Origin: Oscillospiraceae bacterium
Lineage (GTDB): Bacteria > Bacillota > Clostridia > Oscillospirales > Oscillospiraceae
Length of the DNA: 16,656 nt
Direction: 5' to 3'
NCBI GenBank assembly: GCA_902767395.1
Contig: CACXHI010000242.1
Location: 1 to 16,656, forward strand
The position numbers and the translations under genes are program-made. The notes beneath the pieces are model-generated. The model had not been told where the DNA came from, made no database searches, and saw only the letters and a list, made by a program, of their open reading frames with translations. This document shows, one piece after another, positions 1-6,214 of this stretch (position 1 is its first letter; each line of letters begins with the position of its first letter).

Positions 1-195
1 CTCGCCGTTCTCCGCGAGCTGACGAACGAAAGCGTAAGCTTCCTCAAGCTTCTTCACGGTCTTCTGCAGGTCGATGATATAGATGCCGTTGCGCTCCGTG
101 TAGATGTACGGGGCCATTTTGGGGTTCCAGCGGCGGGTCTGGTGTCCGAAGTGGACGCCGGCTTCCAGCAGCTGCTTCATGGATACGACTGCCAT
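1..195 (-). CDS. rpsB: 30S ribosomal protein S2, N-terminal part (cut by window edge)
   Basis: The first 65 codons are present, read leftwards; the rest lies outside the window. S2 binds the 30S subunit near the platform/head junction and is needed for S1 recruitment (family knowledge). The start reads MAVVSMKQLLEAGVHFGHQ and continues with TRRWNPKMAPYIYTERNGI and YIIDLQKT, all diagnostic of bacterial S2. The ATG at 195 sits 9 nt behind an AAGGAG Shine-Dalgarno (205-210). No truncation or oddity is visible. The gene has its own promoter at 325-353 and a hairpin-bearing leader, so it is not cotranscribed from the ylmC-like gene by necessity. Confidence 0.97.
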   Translation of the reverse strand, partial: MAVVSMKQLLEAGVHFGHQTRRWNPKMAPYIYTERNGIYIIDLQKTVKKLEEAYAFVRQLAENGE

Positions 196-204
196 TTTGA
201 AAAT

Positions 205-210
205 CTCCTT
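205..210 (-). promoter_or_regulatory. Shine-Dalgarno of rpsB
   Basis: AAGGAG on the minus strand, 9 nt before the ATG at 195; it fixes the rpsB start. Confidence 0.85.
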
Positions 211-237
211 TTTGTTTTTTCCTCCACCCCGATCATC

Positions 238-272
238 TTGCCGGCCCACCCTGCGCGGGCACAAGGCGGCAA
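238..272 (-). promoter_or_regulatory. Hairpin in the rpsB leader (candidate S2 autoregulatory element)
   Basis: On the transcript, TTGCCG (272-267) pairs perfectly with CGGCAA (243-238). An inner GCCC/GGGT stem closes a GCGCA loop. It lies in the roughly 125-nt leader between the promoter and the Shine-Dalgarno. S2 leaders in Firmicutes are known to carry autoregulatory RNA structures, but this one was not matched to a specific family, so the regulatory role is inference. Confidence 0.4.
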
Positions 273-324
273 TCTCCGGGTGTGTGAGTTGCAGTGTCAC
301 GGACAATTCTGCCCATGCCGAAGT

Positions 325-353
325 ATTATACATGATGCAAGAACGAATTGCAA
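325..353 (-). promoter_or_regulatory. SigA-type promoter of rpsB
   Basis: -35 TTGCAA (348-353), 17-nt spacer, consensus -10 TATAAT (325-330), read leftwards. The predicted start of transcription is near 318, giving a leader of roughly 125 nt before rpsB. Confidence 0.85.
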
Positions 354-406
354 GCATTATTTTTCCCAAAAACCGGGAATTTTACTCCGATTTTTCTTCT
401 CCCGCG

Positions 407-718
407 CTACCGGATCACTGCGCAGCTTCCGTCGTCGCATCCTCTGCGCCGCCGCTGGCGGCCGACCCGGCAGGCGGACAGATCGGCGTCCACCAAAATG
501 ATGTCGTCCCCGACCCGACGGACGCAGGACCACGGGATTCGGTAGTAGCCGCAGTGCCACAGGCAGCCAAAAAACCGGCACGGGCCGGGCACGTAGATCG
601 CGCAGATTCGCCCGTCCGGCAGCTCCGCCTCCAGATCGCAGACGAAGCCAAGCCGCGCCCCGCTGCACACGTTGATGACCTCCCGGTACTGCCAGTCTGT
701 AAATCTGCATGAAGACAT
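407..718 (-). CDS. YlmC/YmxH-family PRC-barrel-like protein, cysteine-rich
   Basis: A 103-residue protein resembling the YlmC/YmxH sporulation-associated family: EVINV at 13-17, a G-x-x-x-G-x-V-x-D type turn (G20-D28), a basic/aromatic PGPCRFFG stretch (44-51), YRIPW (59-63) and VGDDIILVD (69-77). The family adopts a PRC-barrel-like fold and is widespread in spore-forming Firmicutes, but its biochemical role is not settled. The ATG at 718 is chosen because GGAGGG (725-730) lies 6 nt upstream; earlier in-frame starts fall in the preceding hairpin. Odd features are eleven cysteines in 103 residues (4, 18, 27, 39, 47, 52, 56, 65, 83, 94, 99), where usual family members have few, and an Arg-rich tail (87-92). 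It is the last gene after the 2-hydroxyacid dehydrogenase, 53 nt downstream of it. Confidence 0.8.
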   Translation of the reverse strand: MSSCRFTDWQYREVINVCSGARLGFVCDLEAELPDGRICAIYVPGPCRFFGCLWHCGYYRIPWSCVRRVGDDIILVDADLSACRVGRQRRRRGCDDGSCAVIR

Positions 719-724
719 GACAAT

Positions 725-759
725 CCCTCCTCTGGCACAGTCTATGCGCCAGAGGAGGG
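725..759 (-). promoter_or_regulatory. Perfect 12-bp hairpin that buries the ylmC-like Shine-Dalgarno
   Basis: CCCTCCTCTGGC (725-736) and GCCAGAGGAGGG (748-759) are perfectly complementary around an 11-nt loop. In the minus-strand transcript the 3' arm contains the GGAGGG that serves the ATG at 718, so the ribosome binding site is double-stranded when the stem forms. There is no U-tract after the stem, so a simple intrinsic terminator is less likely than a translational or processing element. Confidence 0.65.
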
Positions 760-771
760 AAAGAGAACCCA

Positions 772-1719
772 TCAGAGGACGACGTTTTGCTGCTGTCCGT
801 CCATCCAGGCGCGGAGGTTGTCAAACACGATCTCCGCCCGCAGGGACATGGACTCCTGCGTGGCAAAGGCGACGTGGGGCGTCACCAGTGTGTGCGGCGC
901 GTTCAGCAGGGGCGCGGCAGGGTCCAGCGGCGGCTCCGTGGCAAACACGTCCAGACAGGCCCCGCCGATGCTGCCCCGGCGCAGGGCCTCGGCCAGCGCC
1001 ACCTCGTCCACCACCGGGCCGCGCGCGGCGTTGATGAGCAGGGCGCCGGGCTTCATCATGGCAAGCTCCGCCGCCCCGATCAGACCGCGTGTGCTGTCGT
1101 TAAGCGGACAGTGGAGCGCCACAAGATCGGCGCGGCGCAACAGTGCCTCCAGCCCCACCTGCTCCACATAGTCCGGCGCGTCGGCGTGGATGCTGCGGCT
1201 GTGGGCCAGAATCTTTGCGCCGAAGGCGTGGAACAGCTCGGCAGACCGCGTCCCGATCTTGCCCAGACCGACGATGCCCACGGTTTTGCCCTTGATCTCC
1301 CAGCCGACCAGTCCGTCCTTCGTCCCGCCGGTGCGGCAGCGATCCTCCACGGCGCGCAGATTCCGCGCCATAGACAGCGCCATGCCGAGCACCAGCTCCG
1401 CCACCGCCTCGTTGGAGTAGCCCGAGGCATTGCTGACGGCAATGCCCCGCTCCCGGGCGGCGTCCAGCCCCACGTGATCCACGCCGGTGAACGCCACGTC
1501 CACAAATTTCAGCTTCGGGCAGGCGCGGAGCACCTCGGCGGGCATGGGCATGTTGGCGAGAATCATCACCTCCGCGTCCTTTGCCTGCGCAATCAGCGTC
1601 GGAACGTCAAGCGTGCGGACGTAGTCCTTAAATTCCACGCCCTCGGCCTCAAACGGCGCCTTCCGGGCGGCCAGCTCGGCTTCGGAAATGCCGAGACCTT
1701 CCATAATTGCAACCTTCAT
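772..1719 (-). CDS. D-isomer-specific 2-hydroxyacid dehydrogenase
   Basis: A 315-residue protein of full family length (SerA/LdhA/GhrB/PdxB superfamily). It reduces a 2-keto acid to a D-2-hydroxyacid, or the reverse, with a nicotinamide cofactor in the cytoplasm. The nucleotide-binding motif GLGKIG is at 151-156. The catalytic Arg is R233 in NAARG, the Glu is E262 in FATEPP and the His is H282 in TPHVAF. After the second beta strand of the Rossmann fold (KILAHSRS, 169-176) there is no acidic residue but a Ser-Arg pair, which may favour NADP(H); this is inference. No ACT domain is present, so it is not a long SerA. The substrate cannot be assigned from sequence alone. ATG 1719 is preceded by TAGGAGG (1726-1732). 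It starts 16 nt after the lipase stop, indicating an operon. Confidence 0.92.
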   Translation of the reverse strand: MKVAIMEGLGISEAELAARKAPFEAEGVEFKDYVRTLDVPTLIAQAKDAEVMILANMPMPAEVLRACPKLKFVDVAFTGVDHVGLDAARERGIAVSNASGYSNEAVAELVLGMALSMARNLRAVEDRCRTGGTKDGLVGWEIKGKTVGIVGLGKIGTRSAELFHAFGAKILAHSRSIHADAPDYVEQVGLEALLRRADLVALHCPLNDSTRGLIGAAELAMMKPGALLINAARGPVVDEVALAEALRRGSIGGACLDVFATEPPLDPAAPLLNAPHTLVTPHVAFATQESMSLRAEIVFDNLRAWMDGQQQNVVL

Positions 1720-1735
1720 CGCAATGCCTCCTAAA

Positions 1736-2524
1736 TTATATCGGATCAGATTCTTCCTTGGATGCGCCGACGTTGAGCGCTGTGTAGAGCGACGGCGTAT
1801 CGTAATAGGTGTGGTAGTAGCCGGGCTTCAGCAGGCGGAACAGACGGCGCTTTGCGGACTGCACGTCCACGCGGCGAATGCCGGTATAGCCCTTGAAGGG
1901 CGGCATATAGGTGACCAGATCGTTGACGTCCGACAGGTTCCAGCACTCGACGCAGAGCGTCGCCAGATAGCGCGCCAACGCGTCGGCGTCGGCCTTTTTC
2001 CCGCGGAAGGGCCGCACGCTGCCGAAGGTGAAAACGTGGGCGCGCAGACCGTAGTTGTAGTTCAAATCCTGCGCGCAGAGCATGGCCTGCCCGGAGCCGA
2101 GCGACCAGCCGATGATTTCTGTTTCCGCGTCCGGGTGCTGCTCATGCAGGAGCTGCCAGCGGCTTCGGACGACGCGCTTTGCCGCCAGATACATCTCCGC
2201 CCAGCCGCGATGCACCCGGAGCTGGAGCGGCTTGCCCTCAAACTCAATGGCGTCGTAGTAGTCAGCGGCGAACTCGACGATGTTTGCAAACCAGTCCGAG
2301 AAGCCGAGCGTCTTCTGAAAATGGATCTGGATCACGTTGCGCTCCGCCTCGTAGTGCAGCTCAAAGTTGACCTCATGCCCGAGGCGCAGCAGCCGGTGAA
2401 GCTTGCCGGTGCAGGGATAGCGCAGCGACTCATATTGCAGCGCGCGCGTCGCCTTGCCGGTGTGGTTGTGATCCTGACTGGTATCAATAAAGTACTGCTC
2501 GAAGGATAAACGGCGGTAAGACAT
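1736..2524 (-). CDS. Lipase class 3 family protein (alpha/beta hydrolase)
   Basis: A 262-residue protein without a visible signal peptide. Fungal-type class 3 lipases hydrolyse triacylglycerols or other acyl esters; the real substrate here is unknown. Visible features are the HRG oxyanion-type motif (105-107), the nucleophile elbow GWSLG (139-143, Ser141), FTFGSVRPF (165-173) typical of the family, a candidate acidic residue Asp202 in NDLVTYMPP, and a candidate His238 near the C-terminus. The triad appears complete. ATG 2524 was chosen over an upstream in-frame ATG at 2569 because a GGAGAG lies just before it and the promoter at 2582-2610 would not transcribe the upstream one fully. It is first gene of the unit lipase, dehydrogenase, ylmC-like. 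A cytoplasmic location is inferred from the lack of a secretion signal. Confidence 0.87.
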   Translation of the reverse strand: MSYRRLSFEQYFIDTSQDHNHTGKATRALQYESLRYPCTGKLHRLLRLGHEVNFELHYEAERNVIQIHFQKTLGFSDWFANIVEFAADYYDAIEFEGKPLQLRVHRGWAEMYLAAKRVVRSRWQLLHEQHPDAETEIIGWSLGSGQAMLCAQDLNYNYGLRAHVFTFGSVRPFRGKKADADALARYLATLCVECWNLSDVNDLVTYMPPFKGYTGIRRVDVQSAKRRLFRLLKPGYYHTYYDTPSLYTALNVGASKEESDPI

Positions 2525-2581
2525 GGCAATCTCTCCGAATCTTTGTTGGTCTGATCGGTTCTGACCCAAATTCTGTCCTTC

Positions 2582-2610
2582 ATTGTAGCATATCCCAATC
2601 GCCCCGTCAA
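2582..2610 (-). promoter_or_regulatory. SigA-type promoter of the lipase operon
   Basis: -35 TTGACG (2605-2610), 17-nt spacer and -10 TACAAT (2582-2587), read leftwards. Transcription would start near 2575, about 50 nt before the lipase ATG. Confidence 0.8.
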
Positions 2611-2646
2611 CGAAAAGCCGAAGAAAACCTGTTCAGCCCATCCCGA

Positions 2647-2672
2647 AGAGGCCGCTGACCACAGCGGCCTCT
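2647..2672. repeat. 11-bp inverted repeat with 4-nt loop
   Basis: AGAGGCCGCTG (2647-2657) and CAGCGGCCTCT (2662-2672) pair perfectly. The position, upstream of the lipase promoter and downstream of SulP, suits a terminator for leftward readthrough, but neither strand has a U-tract after the stem. Confidence 0.5.
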
Positions 2673-2750
2673 CCCTCCGCCTACGGAATGCGGCCAATGC
2701 CTGCAACGTTCTGGCCGATGTGGTCATACTCCGTGACTCTTCGAGTTCGG

Positions 2751-2811
2751 CCACTACGGAAAAACTCAACTTTTAGCTGTTATGCCCCACTACGGAAGAA
2801 ATCAACTTTTA
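2751..2811. repeat. Two 25-nt direct repeats, period 36
   Basis: Copies at 2751-2775 and 2787-2811 share CCACTACGGAA, then AA, then TCAACTTTTA, and differ at only two positions. No gene explains them. The second copy starts inside CCCCACTACG, which is nearly complementary to CGTAGTAGGGG at 2822-2832. Confidence 0.6.
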
Positions 2812-2830
2812 AGGGAAACGGCGTAGTAGG

Positions 2831-2847
2831 GGAGGCGTTTCGCCTCC
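2831..2847. repeat. Short inverted repeat GGAGGCG-TTT-CGCCTCC
   Basis: A perfect 7-bp stem with a 3-nt loop, part of the hairpin cluster before the SulP terminator region. Confidence 0.5.
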
Positions 2848-2897
2848 TGCGGCACCGTCCCCGATTGAAGACCGTACTTTTTTGGCCGGCGTCAAAT

Positions 2898-2936
2898 CAC
2901 CTCGGAGGGGACGGAAAACCTGTCCCCTCCGAGGTG
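2898..2936 (-). terminator. 15-bp hairpin after the SulP gene, probable terminator
   Basis: The arms at 2898-2912 and 2922-2936 are perfectly complementary over 15 bp around a 9-nt loop, 24 nt downstream of the SulP stop. It lacks a U-tract on either strand, so it may act as a stabilising 3' end or as a repeat element rather than a classic intrinsic terminator. Confidence 0.5.
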
Positions 2937-2959
2937 GTCATTCGTCGCACGGCGCCGGA

Positions 2960-4705
2960 TCAGTTCGGCTGTTCCGCCTCGGCGCAGTAGCGCTCCGCGA
3001 TTCCGAGCGCCTCATCAATGCCGGAGGCGAAGTTTTCCGCGCCGACCTTGGCATAGAAGCCGTCTTTCTTCATGATGCTGCACGTGAATTCCGGGACTCT
3101 GGAAAGAATGAGGCGAACGCCTCTTGCTTCGCATTCACTTTGCAGGTTTTCCAGATGGCTCATGGCCGTGGCATCGACGGCGGGTACGCCTCCCATGCGG
3201 AGGATCAGGGCCTTCGTATCGTCTTCCATCGCGAATTCCATGATCTTGTTCGCCCCGGCGAAGAACATGGGGCCGATAAATTCGTAAACCAGCGTTCCCT
3301 TGGGGATCGGCTTCATCTTCTTGTTCGTGGGGTCGTTGTAGGCCTGCCAGCGGCGCACGCTGGAGGTGTCCGCCATGCGCTTCATAAACAGAAGAGACGA
3401 GAGCACAAGGCCCACGCCGATGGCGACGACGAGATCGAACACGACCGTCAGCACAAAGGTCAGAACCAGCACCAGCGTATCGCTCAGCGGGGCCGTTTTG
3501 ACGATCCGGACGAAATGCCGCCATTCGCTCATGTTGTAGGCGACCATAAAGAGGATCGCGGCGATGATCGGCATGGGGATCAGCTTGGCCACCGGCATGA
3601 GAACGAGGAGGAACAGCAGCAGGACCAGCCCGTGGACCATGCCTGCAATGGGGGAGCGACCGCCGTTTTTCACGTTGGCCGCCGTTCTTGCAATCGCGCC
3701 GGTAGCGGGAATGCCACCGAAGATGCCGGAGCAGACGTTTCCCGCGCCAAGGGCAATCAGCTCCTGATTGGAGTTGTGCTTGTCCCCGATCATGCCGTCA
3801 GAGACGACGCAGGAGAGCAGCGATTCAATGGCGGCGAGAATGGCAATCGTAAAGGCGCTGGGAATGACGGCCTTTACCGTCTCAAAGCTGAACGAGGGAA
3901 GGGCTGGGGCGGGGAACCCGGCCTTCAAATCGGGATAGAGCGTCCCAATGGTGTTGACCTTCAGGGGCGTAAACTGCACAATCAGCACGCCCGCAATCAC
4001 GGCGATGATCGACGCGGGGATCTTGCCGCAGATTTTGGAGAACGCGCCGAGCCCGGTCTTCCCCAGCAGGGGCCAGAGAATCAGAATTGCCATGCCGATG
4101 AGGCCCATGAGGACGGTCTTTGCGTCGATCGTGCCGATGGAGGCGACGATTGCCTTGACCTTGTCAACCGTCTCAATCGCGTTGGTTCCCGGCACGAAGG
4201 TCAGACCGCAGAAGTCCTTGATCTGCCCGATGATGATGGTTACGGCAATGCCGGCGGTAAAGCCGACGGTCAGAGACATCGGGATGAACTTGATCAGAGA
4301 GCCAAAGCGGAACACGCCGAGGAGGATCAGAATGATGCCGGCAAGAATGGTTGCGAGAATCAGGCCGGAGAGGCCCTGCGAGGCGACGATCCCTGCGACA
4401 ATGGCGGCAAACGCGGCGGTGGGTCCGGAGATGTTGACGCTGCTGCCGCCGAGAAGGGCAATGACGAAGCCTGCGGTGATGGCAGTGTACAGGCCCTTTT
4501 CCGGCGAGACGCCGGACGCAATGGCGAGCGCGATGGAAAGGGGCAGGGCGATGATCGCAACGATCAGACCGGCAACGAGATCGTTGACGAGCTTGCCCCT
4601 GTTATAGTGCTTCAGCGAGGAGAAGAGCTTCGGCTGAAACAAGGGCTGCTTCGGCATACGCGCATCCTTGGGATTGCCGCTGCGCGAGGGTTCCGATGCT
4701 TTCAT
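2960..4705 (-). CDS. SulP-family anion transporter with C-terminal STAS domain
   Basis: A 581-residue integral membrane protein of SLC26/SulP type, transporting sulfate, bicarbonate or other anions; the substrate is not decidable here. The membrane core runs from about 38 to 440 and includes NISGPTAAF (91-99), the conserved acidic AAIESLLSC (291-299, Glu294) and FGGIPATGAIART (329-341). The STAS domain occupies about 470-575 with DATAMSHLENL at 511-521, where the usual D-x-S/T loop is kept. The start is ATG 4705, behind GGAGGA with 7-8 nt spacing. An upstream in-frame ATG (4726) would overlap this Shine-Dalgarno and has no good one of its own. It appears monocistronic, with a promoter at 4757-4785 and hairpins on both sides. 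Confidence 0.95.
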   Translation of the reverse strand: MKASEPSRSGNPKDARMPKQPLFQPKLFSSLKHYNRGKLVNDLVAGLIVAIIALPLSIALAIASGVSPEKGLYTAITAGFVIALLGGSSVNISGPTAAFAAIVAGIVASQGLSGLILATILAGIILILLGVFRFGSLIKFIPMSLTVGFTAGIAVTIIIGQIKDFCGLTFVPGTNAIETVDKVKAIVASIGTIDAKTVLMGLIGMAILILWPLLGKTGLGAFSKICGKIPASIIAVIAGVLIVQFTPLKVNTIGTLYPDLKAGFPAPALPSFSFETVKAVIPSAFTIAILAAIESLLSCVVSDGMIGDKHNSNQELIALGAGNVCSGIFGGIPATGAIARTAANVKNGGRSPIAGMVHGLVLLLFLLVLMPVAKLIPMPIIAAILFMVAYNMSEWRHFVRIVKTAPLSDTLVLVLTFVLTVVFDLVVAIGVGLVLSSLLFMKRMADTSSVRRWQAYNDPTNKKMKPIPKGTLVYEFIGPMFFAGANKIMEFAMEDDTKALILRMGGVPAVDATAMSHLENLQSECEARGVRLILSRVPEFTCSIMKKDGFYAKVGAENFASGIDEALGIAERYCAEAEQPN

Positions 4706-4756
4706 GGATGATTCCTCCGTTTGCATGGTATTTCTGTTTTTTGGAAACCGCGTAAA

Positions 4757-4785
4757 AGAATAGCACATCCCGTCGAAAAATGCAA
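4757..4785 (-). promoter_or_regulatory. SigA-type promoter of the SulP gene
   Basis: -35 TTGCAT (4780-4785), 17-nt spacer and -10 TATTCT (4757-4762), read leftwards. The predicted transcript start is about 45 nt before the ATG at 4705. Confidence 0.7.
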
Positions 4786-4801
4786 GTATCTTGCGCGCCA
4801 A

Positions 4802-4836
4802 AAGGCCGATTGCCCGAAGTTCAGGCAATCGGCCTT
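4802..4836 (-). terminator. Intrinsic terminator of the serpin gene
   Basis: A perfect 13-bp stem AAGGCCGATTGCC (4802-4814) with GGCAATCGGCCTT (4824-4836) and a 9-nt loop, 24 nt after the serpin stop. On the minus strand the stem ends in TTTT, giving a short U-tail. Confidence 0.75.
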
Positions 4837-4859
4837 GACAGGTTCAAAAAAACGATTTC

Positions 4860-6152
4860 TTACTTCACAATCTGTCCCCAGAAGAGCAGCTCGGGGGCTT
4901 CGCCGTCCTTCACAATGTAGAAGCTGAACGGACGGTCCGCGCAGAAGATCTCGGGGGTCTTCGGCTCCGGCTCGGCACATCCTGCTAACTCCAAAATTGC
5001 GGTGACCGCCGCGGCCTCGATCCCATCCTCGTCGACGTGAACCTTCGCCTTCTGGATAATATCGTCTACATAAAGGCTCTGCGTGTACATCGGATCGAAC
5101 TCCGCCACGTCCGTGAACATTTTTTCGCAGCCCACAAGCTTGAGATAGTCTACCAGCTCCTTTTGATCCAGCGTGGTCTCCACGTCGAACATCGGAACGG
5201 TGAGATCCACCAGCGTTGTCTCCGCCTTGCTCAGCTTCTCGGCCAGACCGGTATCCTCGCCAAGAACGAAGACCATCTCGAAGCCGCCCTGCAGGGGAAC
5301 CGAGACCAGCTGCGTCTGCTCGTCCTTGAAGTACCGCAGATCGGCGCATTGGCTCATAAAGGGCTTTTTCACCTTCTCGCCGGAGCCGGTCGTAAAGTCG
5401 CGGTCTTCGACCTGATGGAAGCAGCTCTCCCAGCCGGCCTTCAGATACAGCGCGTTGACCAGAATCGCGGAGACTTTGGAGGCATCGTGCAAAATGCTGG
5501 GGATCAGCCCGTTGGTCTGCTCGTTGACCCATGCGTTTACGGCGTCGGCCAACTCGGCGGCAGCGGCAGAGCCGACCTCGGCGCGGCAGGTGTTGGCAAC
5601 GTCGTCCACAAAGCTCTGACGGAACTCGCCGGGGAGATCCTGATTGGACCAGACGGAATTGACTACGCGGTAGGCGGCGGTTCGCTCCGCGCTGGGAGCG
5701 GCGCCGGGGAGGCCTGCGTTGATTTGATCGAGGGAGTCAAAAAACGCTTCAAAGTCGTCCACACCGGCCAGAACCGTGGCGTACCATGCCCGCAGCTCGT
5801 TCAAATCCCGGTAGCCGAGCGCTTGGAGAAGCTGGGCCTGGGTCTCCCCCTCCGCGCCGAGCACCGCCATTGCCAGCGCAGCCTTGAAGGAAAGGGGAGA
5901 GACGGTGAAATTCTCGTCGGCGCGCCCCGCCTGCTTGAGATATTCGACAAGCTGGTTGTCAAAGGCGGAGAAGCCCAGCGCCTTGGCGTTGGTGATCGCC
6001 GCGAGCGGAACGGCCGGCGCGGGGGAATCCGGTTTCACATCCGTCGGCTTCACGTCGGACGTGCCGGGGGTTGCCGTGCTCTGGCAGCCGGTCAGGCAGG
6101 AGAAGGCCAGAATCACGGCCAATGCCGTGCAGAGAATCATTTTCAGTTTCAT
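4860..6152 (-). CDS. Serpin-family protease inhibitor, lipoprotein
   Basis: A 430-residue protein. Residues 1-23 form a lipoprotein signal with lipobox LTGC (Cys23), followed by a low-complexity Pro/Thr/Asp linker to about 50. The serpin fold covers about 57-430: NFTVSPLSF (81-89), NAWVNEQTNGLIPSIL (206-221), LVNALYLKAGWE (231-242) and ADRPFSFYI (405-413). The hinge of the reactive loop is EDGIEAAAVTAI (375-386). Taking E375 as P17 puts P1-P1' at Gly391-Cys392 (inference). P14 is Ile378, where Thr/Ser is usual. It is predicted to sit outside the cell on a lipid anchor and inhibit a serine (or cysteine) protease by loop insertion. ATG 6152 follows AAAGGA. It lies 62 nt after the lectin/lipase/SLH gene with no clear promoter between, so cotranscription is likely. 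Confidence 0.93.
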   Translation of the reverse strand: MKLKMILCTALAVILAFSCLTGCQSTATPGTSDVKPTDVKPDSPAPAVPLAAITNAKALGFSAFDNQLVEYLKQAGRADENFTVSPLSFKAALAMAVLGAEGETQAQLLQALGYRDLNELRAWYATVLAGVDDFEAFFDSLDQINAGLPGAAPSAERTAAYRVVNSVWSNQDLPGEFRQSFVDDVANTCRAEVGSAAAAELADAVNAWVNEQTNGLIPSILHDASKVSAILVNALYLKAGWESCFHQVEDRDFTTGSGEKVKKPFMSQCADLRYFKDEQTQLVSVPLQGGFEMVFVLGEDTGLAEKLSKAETTLVDLTVPMFDVETTLDQKELVDYLKLVGCEKMFTDVAEFDPMYTQSLYVDDIIQKAKVHVDEDGIEAAAVTAILELAGCAEPEPKTPEIFCADRPFSFYIVKDGEAPELLFWGQIVK

Positions 6153-6214
6153 TGGGGAATCATCCTTTCTCTTTGAAAATCAGTGTTGCAGTTCCAACTG
6201 CCCTTATGACGGTT

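Larger units (their letters stand above)
2525..2959. other. 435-bp gene-free interval with promoter, hairpins and repeats
   Basis: Between the lipase start and the SulP stop no convincing gene was found. The stretch holds the lipase promoter, an 11-bp hairpin (2647-2672), a 25-nt tandem direct repeat (2751-2775 and 2787-2811), a GGAGGCG/CGCCTCC hairpin (2831-2847) and a 15-bp hairpin (2898-2936). Short ORFs across it have no ribosome binding site or recognisable content. Confidence 0.7.

Noticed and set aside
366..384. TTCCC/GGGAA hairpin as terminator of the ylmC-like gene
   Set aside because: Only a 5-bp stem, and on the minus strand it is followed by A-rich, not T-rich, sequence.
787..1734. 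Long open frame on the + strand opposite the dehydrogenase
   Set aside because: It mirrors a gene with complete family motifs, has no Shine-Dalgarno and its product is low-complexity Arg/Gly/His-rich; a typical GC-rich antisense artefact.
2882..4711. 609-residue open frame on the + strand opposite SulP
   Set aside because: The product is Gly/Asp/His-rich without a domain, and it exactly mirrors a well-supported transporter gene.
5037..6176. 379-residue open frame on the + strand opposite the serpin
   Set aside because: No recognisable domain or ribosome binding site; the opposite strand has clear serpin motifs.
6153..6214. Promoter for the serpin in the gap after the surface-protein gene
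   Set aside because: TTGAAA occurs at the end of the upstream gene but no -10 box follows at proper spacing; only a small GCAGTT/AACTGC hairpin is seen.
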